Part shown: in pieces, positions 35,635-42,893 of the stretch | Numbering within the stretch: the first letter of the stretch is position 1 | Layout of the letters: the number at the start of each line of letters is the position of its first letter | Assembly (NCBI RefSeq): GCF_013408795.1 | Contig: NZ_JACCCC010000001.1 | Span: forward strand, 4,464,001-4,528,000 | Length of the DNA stretch: 64,000 nucleotides | Source of the DNA: Spinactinospora alkalitolerans | GTDB taxonomy: Bacteria > Actinomycetota > Actinomycetes > Streptosporangiales > Streptosporangiaceae | Direction: 5' to 3' | Made by a program: the position numbers and the translations under genes | Notes under the pieces: model-generated | Database searches by the model: none | What the model saw: the letters and a program-made list of their open reading frames with translations, nothing else | Told to the model about the DNA's origin: nothing

Positions 35635-36078
35635 GGAAGAAGGGGGGTCGAGAGCGGGGGCCGAGCCGAGACCGCGGCAGGGCCGCCGGGCGGGACCGTG
35701 TCCCGTCCGCTGCCGTCGGGGGCACGCCGCGGCCGGTCGGCCCGGGGCGTGCGGCGCGGTCACCCGTGGGGGCATCGGCCGAACCGATGAGGGGTGGTGC
35801 GGCGCGAGGGCGCGCGGCACCGCGCGTTCCGGGGTCTCGTGCTCCCGGAGCGCTTCGGCCGCGTCCGGGGCCCGGCACCGGTTCCGACCCGTCCCATCAG
35901 GGAAAGTCACGAACCGATCACGACGGACTCTAACCCACGAAAAGGTAAAACCGGAAACGACCCGGGTAAAATCACGGAGCGTGCGCATCCGGACACGTAG
36001 CACCGGGAGGCCGTGGCGGTCCCGACCCGGCGGGCGCCGAACCCCCCTGGCCCAGGGCCCGCAGGAACGGGATCGGCA
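35635..36078. other. 444-bp gap upstream of the C-terminally anchored protein
   Basis: The frame of the downstream gene stays open here, but the composition is Arg/Pro-rich noise. 35900-35980 is AT-richer, with two TTTTACC copies on the minus strand, and may be the promoter. No other gene is supported. Confidence 0.4.
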
Positions 36079-36370
36079 CCAGATCGCTGATGGGAGCGGA
36101 TCGGTGTTGTCTTCAGGCCCTGCTGAGCCACTGGCGACCTGGTGGACCGTTGTCAGGCGCGAAGCGTCCGGCGACGCGAAAGGTCGCGGGATCACCGCCG
36201 TGCAGTTCCCCGGTCGCCTGTGGCGGGCGCCCGGCACGGATCGTGCGGCGTGCCCTTCCGCGCCGCCGGCGCGCTGACGGCAGCCTTACCACTCTTCCCA
36301 TGATCATCCGATGATCCGGGTGTCCCACCTCCACTGAGATACACATCGGATCAATGACTCGGCACACTAG
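36079..36370. repeat. dispersed intergenic repeat family A, copy 3
   Basis: 292 bp from CCAGATCGCTGATGGGAG to GACTCGGCACACTAG. The left interior aligns in the same direction with copy 1 (CTTCAGGCCCTGC, GACCTGGTGGACCGTTGTCAG, GCGTCCGGCGACGCG). The right end aligns with copy 4. The terminal CTAG contains the TAG stop of the zinc-ribbon gene. Confidence 0.85.
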
Positions 36371-36561
36371 TTCGGGCCGCTCCACGGCAGGTCGCCGGTG
36401 CCCGTGACGGCGCTGAAGCGGGCCAGGTCCACCCAGCGCCGCCCGCAGCCGCATCGGCGGTAGCGCACGATCCCCTCGGAGGTGTAATGGGAGGACTCGA
36501 CCTCGGCCTCGACGGCCTCCCGGCCACAGGCACCGCACGTGCCACAGTGCTCGACGCTCAT
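36367..36561 (-). CDS. small zinc-ribbon protein
   Basis: A 64-residue protein with CGTCGAC near the N-terminus and CGCG near residue 36, spaced as a two-knuckle zinc ribbon. It is Glu- and Arg-rich with no membrane segment. ATG 36561 and a GTG 6 bp upstream are both possible. It is divergent from the CGNR gene across a 26-bp gap. Its TAG stop is provided by repeat A. Function unknown; a nucleic-acid or regulatory role is inferred from the fold alone. Confidence 0.65.
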   Translation of the reverse strand: MSVEHCGTCGACGREAVEAEVESSHYTSEGIVRYRRCGCGRRWVDLARFSAVTGTGDLPWSGPN

Positions 36562-36575
36562 GCCCACCAGCCTGA

Positions 36576-36587
36576 TGTAATGGCCTT
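36576..36587 (+). promoter_or_regulatory. -10 element of a leaderless CGNR transcript
   Basis: TGTAAT (36576-36581) lies 7 nt before the GTG start at 36588, so transcription would begin at the start codon. No ribosome site is present. Confidence 0.5.
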
Positions 36588-37103
36588 GTGCAATTCAACA
36601 CTTACGGCGGCACCGGGGCGTTCCTGGCCGCCGATCTCGTCAACGCGACGGACCACGCCCCGGCCGCGCTGAGCGCCGTCCTGTTCAAGAACGAGATGAA
36701 GAACCATCGGGTGGACGCCGAGCAGGCGGAGCGGCTCGTCGCCTGGACCGCGCGGCTGCGCCCGGTCTTCGGCGAGACCGCGCCGGAGCGCCAGATCGAG
36801 ACCGTCAACGCCCTGCTGAACGACGCCGCGACCTGCGTCCAGGTGTCCATGCACGACGGTCGCGCGCCGCACCTGCACTACGTCAGCGACACCAGCGACC
36901 CGGTGGAGCGGGTCCGCGCCGCCACCGCGGGCGGGCTGGCCGTCGCGATCTGCGGCGCGGGCGGGCACCGGCTGGGCCGCTGCGCGCGCACCGGCTGCGC
37001 CACCGTCTACGTCGACACCTCACGCGGCGGCCGCCGCAGGTTCTGTAGCGTGGCCTGCGCCAACCGCGTCAACGTCGCGGCGCACCGCGCCCGGGGGCGC
37101 TGA
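36588..37103 (+). CDS. CGNR zinc-finger protein (ABATE domain), putative transcriptional regulator
   Basis: A 171-residue protein with an N-terminal ABATE domain, predicted to bind a small ligand, and a C-terminal treble-clef zinc finger: RCARTGCATVYVD...RRFCSVACANRV. The signature CGNR reads CANR here, a known type of variation. Such proteins are thought to be stress-linked regulators. GTG 36588 fits a leaderless transcript. Confidence 0.82.
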   Translation: MQFNTYGGTGAFLAADLVNATDHAPAALSAVLFKNEMKNHRVDAEQAERLVAWTARLRPVFGETAPERQIETVNALLNDAATCVQVSMHDGRAPHLHYVSDTSDPVERVRAATAGGLAVAICGAGGHRLGRCARTGCATVYVDTSRGGRRRFCSVACANRVNVAAHRARGR

Positions 37104-37387
37104 GTGGTCCGGATCACTCTGAGGACAGGAGGAATCACCATCGACACTCACCCCGGTCAATATCCGGTAACCAGTTTCCGGAAATCCCCATATCAAGGGC
37201 GAAGCGTTCTAAGATTTCGTTCCGAATAGCGAAACATAGAGCTCAATCCGAATCCGGAACCGTACGAGCTCCCGCGGCAGGGACCTTTCGCACCTCGTCC
37301 GCGACGGCCACCGAGAGCCTGCCTCGCTCTCGCGAACGGCGCGGGCGCCGTCCGTCCCCATGCCGCCGGGGGCGGGGAGGAGGCGTC
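37104..37387. other. 284-bp AT-richer gap before the BCCT gene
   Basis: No gene is supported. 37140-37260 is markedly less GC-rich than neighbours and carries TAAGAT (37209), a possible -10. AGGAGGAATCACC at 37127 is a strong Shine-Dalgarno followed by ATC rather than ATG, the same oddity as at the BCCT start. Confidence 0.4.
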
Positions 37388-39100
37388 ATCAACCGCTTAA
37401 GGGCCTACATCTCGGAGCACACGAATCCACCGGTCTTCTTCATATCGGCGACCGTCATCGTCGTTTTCCTGTTTGCCGGTGTGCTCTTCACCGACGCCGT
37501 CAGCACCGGAGCCTTCGCCGCCCTCGATTTCATCGCGACCTACCTGGGCTGGTTCTACATCTTCGCGGCGACGGGCTTCCTCGTCTTCGTGCTGTGGATC
37601 ATGCTGAGCCGCTACGGCAGCATCCGGCTGGGCCCGGACAGCTCCCGGCCGGAGTTCGGCACCACGGCGTGGTTCGCCATGCTGTTCACCGCCGGCATGG
37701 GCATCGGCCTGGTCTTCTACGGCGTGAACGAGCCGACCTACCACGCGGCCAACCTGCCCGAGGGCACGGAGGGCCTGTCCAATCAGGCACTGGCCGACCA
37801 GGGCATGAACTTCACCCTGTTCCACTGGGGCCTGCACCCGTGGGCCATCTACATCGTCCTCGGCCTGGCGCTGGGCTACTTCTGCTTCCGCAAGGGCCTG
37901 CCCATGCGCCCGGCCTCGGCGCTGTACCCGCTGATCGGCAACCGCATCTACGGCTGGCCCGGGCACATCGTGGACGTCCTCGCGGTCTTCGGCACCCTGT
38001 TCGGCCTGGCGACCTCGCTGGGCATCGGCACCCAGCAGATCGGCGCCGGCCTGGAGACGCTGTTCGGGATCCCCAACGTGACCTGGACCCAGATCCTGAT
38101 CGTCGCGCTCATCACCGCCGTCGCGGTCGCGAGTGTGATGCTGGGCATCGACAAGGGGATCCGCCGGCTCTCGGTCATCAACCTCTGGCTGGCCGTGACC
38201 CTGATGGTGTTCGTCTTCGCCGTCGGGCCGAAGCTGTTCATCCTGACCGGTCTGGCCGACTTCACCGGCTACTACCTGCAGAACCTCGTCGGCACCAGCC
38301 TCACCGTCTACAACCCCAACACCCAGCCGGACGCGGCGAGCTGGCAGGCGGGCTGGACGCTGTTCTACTGGGGCTGGTGGATCTCCTGGTCCCCGTTCGT
38401 CGGGATGTTCATCGCGCGCATCTCCTACGGCCGCACCATCCGCCAGTTCATCGTCGGGACGCTGTTCGCGCCCGTCGGGGCCTCCATCGTGTGGTTCAGC
38501 GTGTTCGGCGGCTCGGGGATCTTCTACGACCTGTTCCGCGGCGCCGGCATCGCGGAGGCGCCGGCCGAGCAGGCGGTCTACCTGCTGCTGCAGGAGCTGC
38601 CGATCGCGGGAATCCTCTACACCCTCGCCTCGGTCCTGACCATCGTGGTGGTCGTGCTGTTCTTCGCGACCTCCTCCGACTCCGGATCGCTGGTGGTCGA
38701 CATGCTGACCAACGGCGGCGACCCGCACCCGATCAAGCTGCAGCGCTTCTTCTGGGCCGTGACCGAGGGCCTGGTCACGATGGTGCTGCTGGTCATCGGC
38801 GGCGCGGCGGCGCTCGACGCGCTGCAGGCCGCCTCCATCACCGTCGGCCTGCCCTTCGCCTTCGTGCTCATCCTGGTCTGCTTCGGGCTGGCCAAGGCGC
38901 TGCGCGGCGACACCAGCGTCACCACCGTGTCCCGGTTGGGCCGCGGGGGCTTCCGCCCGGGAACGGACACGGGGACGGGAGCCGAGGAAGTGCAGGACAA
39001 GAGCAGTCCGGTCGGCGTGTCCGCGGCGGACAACCGCCCCGACTCGGCCCCCGGGTCCTCGGCGGAGAACCGCCCCGGCACGGACGGTGGACGGAAGTGA
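37388..39100 (+). CDS. BCCT-family betaine/choline/carnitine transporter, probable ATC start
   Basis: A sodium-coupled osmolyte importer of about 570 residues with 12 membrane helices. TNPPVFFISATVIVVFLFAG is helix 1; FHWGLHPWAIY carries aromatic residues of the quaternary-amine box; WTLFYWGWWISWSPFVGMFI is the family signature. The first standard start (GTG 37481) would delete most of helix 1. GGAGGAGG lies 4 nt before the in-frame ATC at 37388, restoring the normal N-terminus (INRLRAYISEHTNPP). Codon 4 would be TTA, rare in this GC range. The C-terminal tail is hydrophilic. Confidence 0.85.
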   Translation: MNRLRAYISEHTNPPVFFISATVIVVFLFAGVLFTDAVSTGAFAALDFIATYLGWFYIFAATGFLVFVLWIMLSRYGSIRLGPDSSRPEFGTTAWFAMLFTAGMGIGLVFYGVNEPTYHAANLPEGTEGLSNQALADQGMNFTLFHWGLHPWAIYIVLGLALGYFCFRKGLPMRPASALYPLIGNRIYGWPGHIVDVLAVFGTLFGLATSLGIGTQQIGAGLETLFGIPNVTWTQILIVALITAVAVASVMLGIDKGIRRLSVINLWLAVTLMVFVFAVGPKLFILTGLADFTGYYLQNLVGTSLTVYNPNTQPDAASWQAGWTLFYWGWWISWSPFVGMFIARISYGRTIRQFIVGTLFAPVGASIVWFSVFGGSGIFYDLFRGAGIAEAPAEQAVYLLLQELPIAGILYTLASVLTIVVVVLFFATSSDSGSLVVDMLTNGGDPHPIKLQRFFWAVTEGLVTMVLLVIGGAAALDALQAASITVGLPFAFVLILVCFGLAKALRGDTSVTTVSRLGRGGFRPGTDTGTGAEEVQDKSSPVGVSAADNRPDSAPGSSAENRPGTDGGRK

Positions 39101-39146
39101 CGGTACGGCCACGCGGGCGCACGCGCGCCGGCGGAAGGGAGTGAGC

Positions 39147-39620
39147 ATGGCGGCACGCAGGAAAAGAGGCAACCCGTTCCACGGCGTCATGGACATGATG
39201 AGCGAGATGAACCGCATCTCCGACCACATGTCCAGCATGGACAGCGCCACCCAGACGCAGCCGCGCGGGTTCGCCGACGCCTGGAGCCCGACCACCGACA
39301 TCTTCGCGCGGGGGACGGACCTGGTGGTCCGCAGTGAGCTCCCGGGGGTGGGGTCCGACGACGTGGACGTGACGTTCTCCCACGGCACCCTGACGATCTC
39401 CGGGGAGCGCCGGCGCGACGACGAGGGCATCGTCTACTACGCCAGCGAGCGCTTCTGGGGCGCCTTCCGGCGGGAGATCATCCTGCCCGAGGGAACCGGC
39501 GAGGAGGACGTCGAGGCAAACTTCGACGAGGGGCTGCTCGAGATCACGGTCCGCGGCGCCGCCGAGGCCGCCGGGCCCAAGCGGATCCGGGTCCGCAGCA
39601 AGAAGCGCTCCGAAGGCTAG
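39147..39620 (+). CDS. small heat-shock protein, Hsp20 family
   Basis: A 157-residue ATP-independent chaperone. The alpha-crystallin domain (about residues 45-135) has DLVVRSELPGVGSDDVDVTF and FRREIILPEG, ending LLEITVRGA. The N-terminus is basic then Met-rich. GGAAGGGAG precedes the ATG at 39147. It lies 46 bp after the BCCT transporter gene, so osmotic and protein-folding stress genes may be co-transcribed. No HAIR/HspR-type operator was spotted. Confidence 0.9.
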   Translation: MAARRKRGNPFHGVMDMMSEMNRISDHMSSMDSATQTQPRGFADAWSPTTDIFARGTDLVVRSELPGVGSDDVDVTFSHGTLTISGERRRDDEGIVYYASERFWGAFRREIILPEGTGEEDVEANFDEGLLEITVRGAAEAAGPKRIRVRSKKRSEG

Positions 39621-39656
39621 GAGCCCCCTGCGCGGCTCCGCCGGGCGGGCCCGGGA

Positions 39657-40901
39657 TCAGGTCACCCGGGCCCGCTCGGCGAACCGCGGGTCGCGCCACT
39701 CCCCCGTGCGCACGATCTCGGTCAGCGCCGTCGCGGCGTCGTGGACGTCCACGTGGCGCAGGTACAGGGGTGTGAACCCGAACCGCAGGACGTCGGGCGC
39801 GCGGAAGTCGCCGATGACGCCGCGGGCGATCAGCGCCTGCACCATCGCGTAGCCGTCGGGGTGGCGCAGCGACACCTGGCTGCCGCGCCGCCCGGCCTCC
39901 CTCGGGGTGACCAGTTCCAGCCCCGCCGGGGCGGTCAGCTCGATGAACAGGTCGGTGAGCGCCAGGCTCTTCTCGCGCACCAGCTTCAGGTCGGCGCGGC
40001 CCCACAGCTCCAGGCTCGCCTCCAGCGCCGCGGCGGCGATCAGCGGCTGCGATCCGCTCAGGAACCGGTCGGCTCCCTGGGCCGGCTCGTAGTCCCCGGT
40101 GAAGTCGAAGGGACGGGCGTGGCCGTGCCAGCCGGTGAGCGGCTGGCGTGCGGTGGCGTGGTGGCGCTCGGCCGCGTAGGTGAAGGCCGGAGCCCCCGGC
40201 CCGGCGTTGAGGTACTTGTAGGTGCAGCCGACCGCGAAGTCCGCGCCGCAGCCGGACAGTTCGATCGGCAGCGCGCCGACGCTGTGGCACAGGTCCCAGA
40301 CCACCAGCGCGCCGTGCCGGTGCGCCAGCTCGGTGACGGCGGCCATGTCGCGCAGCGCCCCGGTGCGGTAGTCGACGTGGCTGAGCAGGACGACGGCCGC
40401 GTCGCCGGGCGCGAGCGCGGCCTCCAGCCCGTCGGTGTCGTCGGGGTCGACGAGCCGCTGCCCGGCGCCCTCGAACAGCTCCACGACGCCCTGGGTGATG
40501 TAGAGGTCGGTGGAGAAGTTCCCGGCCTCCCCCACCACCATCCGCCGGTCCGGGTTCAGCCGCAGGGCCGCGACCAGGGTCTTGAACAGGTTGGCCGACG
40601 TCCCGTCGCCGACCACGACCTCGTGCGGTGCGGCGCCCACCAGCGGGGCCAGCTTCGCGCCCAGCGTGCGCGGCTTGTCCCACCACCCGGCGTCGTTCCA
40701 GCTCCCGATGAGGCCGTGCCCCCACTCCTTCTCGATCAGCTCGGCGACCCGCCCCGGCGTGGCCTTGGGCAGCGCGCCCAGGGAGTTGCCGTCGAGGTAG
40801 ACGACCCCCTCGGGCAGCGCGAACTCGTCGCGGAATCCGGCCAGCGGATCGGCGGCGTCCAGTTCGGCGCACGCAGCGCGGGTGAGGGGTGTCGCCGGCA
40901 T
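39657..40901 (-). CDS. kynU: kynureninase
   Basis: A 414-residue PLP enzyme cleaving kynurenine to anthranilate and alanine. PLP lysine lies in GCTYKYLNAGPGAP; VVWDLCHSVGALPIELS carries the Asp that contacts the PLP nitrogen; YLDGNSLGALPKAT is the N-terminal family motif. AAGGA precedes the ATG at 40901. It follows kynA on the same strand, with repeat A copy 4 between. No kynurenine formamidase gene is nearby. Confidence 0.94.
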   Translation of the reverse strand: MPATPLTRAACAELDAADPLAGFRDEFALPEGVVYLDGNSLGALPKATPGRVAELIEKEWGHGLIGSWNDAGWWDKPRTLGAKLAPLVGAAPHEVVVGDGTSANLFKTLVAALRLNPDRRMVVGEAGNFSTDLYITQGVVELFEGAGQRLVDPDDTDGLEAALAPGDAAVVLLSHVDYRTGALRDMAAVTELAHRHGALVVWDLCHSVGALPIELSGCGADFAVGCTYKYLNAGPGAPAFTYAAERHHATARQPLTGWHGHARPFDFTGDYEPAQGADRFLSGSQPLIAAAALEASLELWGRADLKLVREKSLALTDLFIELTAPAGLELVTPREAGRRGSQVSLRHPDGYAMVQALIARGVIGDFRAPDVLRFGFTPLYLRHVDVHDAATALTEIVRTGEWRDPRFAERARVT

Positions 40902-40959
40902 CGCTCGCGTTCCTTTTCCAGAAGTGGGCACCGGGTCGTCCTTGAGACGCTGGTGTCGT

Positions 40960-41253
40960 GGGTCGCTGATTCGGTGAATCCTGTTCGCAGGGGCAGGGCA
41001 CTCAGATCATCGAATGGAACCGGGGACGGCGGCAAGGCCGCCTCACCACTCACCGCTGCGGTCCTGATGATCTGACTGATTTTTGACGATCGGGTCCGCA
41101 CAAGGGGTTGGCCGTCGCAGTGCGCGTAGCGCCGGCGGCACAGCAGGTCCGAGCCCTGGAATTCCCGCCTCGCCCCACGAACGCAGCAGTCGGGGCTCGG
41201 TGAGCGCCCTCCCCCACCGAAACACACGTCGAATCGACGACTCGGCACACTAG
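40960..41253. repeat. dispersed intergenic repeat family A, copy 4
   Basis: About 294 bp between kynA and kynU, from GGTCGCTGAT to GACTCGGCACACTAG. The right 60 bp match copy 3 closely; the left end is diverged and its border is approximate. The terminal CTAG holds the TAG stop of kynA. If kynA and kynU are one operon, the repeat lies within their mRNA. Confidence 0.75.
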
Positions 41254-42149
41254 ACGGCGGTGCGCAGGGACCACAGTTCGGGGAAGACGTCGGAGAGGGC
41301 CGCGCGGCTCAGCCACTCCAGCCCGCTGGATCCGCCCGTGCCCGGTTTGGCGCCCATCGCGCGCTTGACCGCCGTGAGGTGGCGCTGCCGCCAGCGGGTG
41401 ACGTGCTCGGCGGTGTCCAGCAGCGCCTCGGCGAGGTCCAGCAGCTCGTTGCCGGGCCGGTCGTCGGCGTAGACCTCGGCCCAGGCCCGCTCGACGCCGG
41501 GGTGCGGCTCGTAGGGGCGGCTCCAGTCCCGCTCGGCCCGCTCCTCGGGCACCGGCAGGCCGCGCCGGTGCAGCAGCCGCAGCGCCGCGTCGTAGAGGCT
41601 CGGCTCGCCCAGCGACCGCTCCAGTCCGGCCCGCACATCGGGCATGGCCCGATGCGGGCGGACCATGGCCGCGGACTTGTTGCCGAGCAGGAACTCCAGG
41701 TGCCTGTAGGTGTAGGACTGGAACCCCGACGATTCGCCCAGGCCGTCGCGGAACCGGTTGAACTCGGTGGGCTTGAGCGTCGCCAGCAGCTCCCAGGAGT
41801 CCACCAGCACGTCCTGGGCGCCGCGGCCGCGCCGCAGCGCGGCGAGCGCGCCGGCCACGTCGTCGGCGTCCAGCGCGTCGCGGGCCTGCTCCCACTCGTG
41901 CCTGATGAGCGTGAAGAGCAGCTCCATGACCTGCGTGGCGATGATGAACGCCGTCTCGGCGGGCTCAGCGGAGCGCGGCCGCTGCAGGCCGAGCAGCGCG
42001 TCGATCCCGGCGTAGTCGACGTAGGGAGTGGGGCCGTCGTCTCCGAAGGAGAGCGTGGGCCGCCCGTGGTTGCGGTCGGCGCGGTCGGCTCGCTCGGCCG
42101 CCGCTGCGCGGCGGTCGGGACCGCGGGTCGCGGCCGGCGGGGGGACCAT
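41250..42149 (-). CDS. kynA: tryptophan 2,3-dioxygenase
   Basis: A 299-residue heme enzyme opening the indole ring of tryptophan to N-formylkynurenine. PYVDYAGIDALLGLQ, FIIATQVMELLFTLIRHEWE and FRDGLGESSGFQSYTYRHLE are the family motifs. RWRQRHLTAVKRAMGAKPGT carries the heme-ligand His and the substrate loop with GTGG. ATG 42149 has AGAGG upstream; an ATG at 42176 is an alternative. Divergent from an Lrp regulator. Confidence 0.94.
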   Translation of the reverse strand: MVPPPAATRGPDRRAAAAERADRADRNHGRPTLSFGDDGPTPYVDYAGIDALLGLQRPRSAEPAETAFIIATQVMELLFTLIRHEWEQARDALDADDVAGALAALRRGRGAQDVLVDSWELLATLKPTEFNRFRDGLGESSGFQSYTYRHLEFLLGNKSAAMVRPHRAMPDVRAGLERSLGEPSLYDAALRLLHRRGLPVPEERAERDWSRPYEPHPGVERAWAEVYADDRPGNELLDLAEALLDTAEHVTRWRQRHLTAVKRAMGAKPGTGGSSGLEWLSRAALSDVFPELWSLRTAV

Positions 42150-42282
42150 CGTGTACCTCTTCTCGTCCGGTGTCATCCCATCCGCGTGCGGTGGAGCACC
42201 ATCATGGGCGAATCCGCACCGGAAACGGAATGCACATCGCATGCCCTTTGGCGCTTTCGACCTGTTTTCCATAATCGATTCG

Positions 42283-42308
42283 CCGATATCGGTTTATACT
42301 CGATAACC
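42283..42308 (+). promoter_or_regulatory. leaderless promoter and palindrome of the kyn-linked Lrp gene
   Basis: TATACT (42295-42300) lies 8 nt before the ATG at 42309, so the transcript would begin at the start codon. CCGATATCGG (42283-42292) is a perfect 10-bp palindrome just upstream and may be an autoregulatory operator between the divergent genes. Confidence 0.6.
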
Positions 42309-42749
42309 ATGCCCGACATACTGGACTGGCGGATCCTCGAAGAGCTGCAGACCGACGGCCGGCTCTCCTACAACGAGCTGTCGCGCCGCGTGAAGCTGTC
42401 GGCGCCCGCCGTCGCCGAACGCGTGCGCCGCCTGGAGGAGCGCGGCGTGATCGCCGGCTACCACGCCCACGTCGACCCCGCGGCGGCCGGCCTGCCGGTG
42501 ACCGCGCTGGTGCGGATGCAGTGCTACGGGCCGCTGTGCCTGCTGCGCGACGAGACCGCCACGCGCCGGCCGGAGATCCTGCAGTTGCACCGGGTCACCG
42601 GCGACGCCTGCTGCGCGCTGCTGATCGCGGTGCGCTCGATGGCGCACTTCGAGGAGGTCATCGACGCCCTCTCCGAGCACGGCAGGCCCTCCAGCACGAT
42701 GGTGCTGTCGAGCCCGGTGTGGTGGCGCGAGGTGGCCCGACCCGACTGA
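42309..42749 (+). CDS. Lrp/AsnC-family regulator of tryptophan catabolism (KynR-like)
   Basis: A 146-residue Lrp-type protein. The helix-turn-helix is GRLSYNELSRRVKLSAPAVA; the C-terminal RAM domain includes VTGDACCALLIAVRSMAHFE. It is divergent from kynA, the arrangement of Pseudomonas KynR, which activates kyn genes in response to kynurenine; the same role is inferred. The frame is open far upstream inside the kynA complement, but the ATG at 42309 sits just after a -10. Confidence 0.82.
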   Translation: MPDILDWRILEELQTDGRLSYNELSRRVKLSAPAVAERVRRLEERGVIAGYHAHVDPAAAGLPVTALVRMQCYGPLCLLRDETATRRPEILQLHRVTGDACCALLIAVRSMAHFEEVIDALSEHGRPSSTMVLSSPVWWREVARPD

Positions 42750-42893
42750 CGCCTCTCCCGACACCGGGCCCGAGCGGCCACCGACGCGACCGGCGCCCCG
42801 GCGACGTGCCTCGGCGCTGGGACCATGGTGGCGACGAGCAGTGACCGCGGCGGGCCCGGCCGGCCCGCTCCCGTCCGCCCTTGGAGTACCGAC

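Noticed and set aside
37360-39144. 594-codon ORF starting ATG 37360 over the BCCT gene
   Set aside because: It is in another frame from the BCCT helices and encodes Arg/His/Pro-rich noise.
26146-41253. CRISPR array or insertion sequence as an explanation for repeat A
   Set aside because: Copies are 8 kb or so apart with no regular spacers, no cas genes and no transposase frame in or near them.
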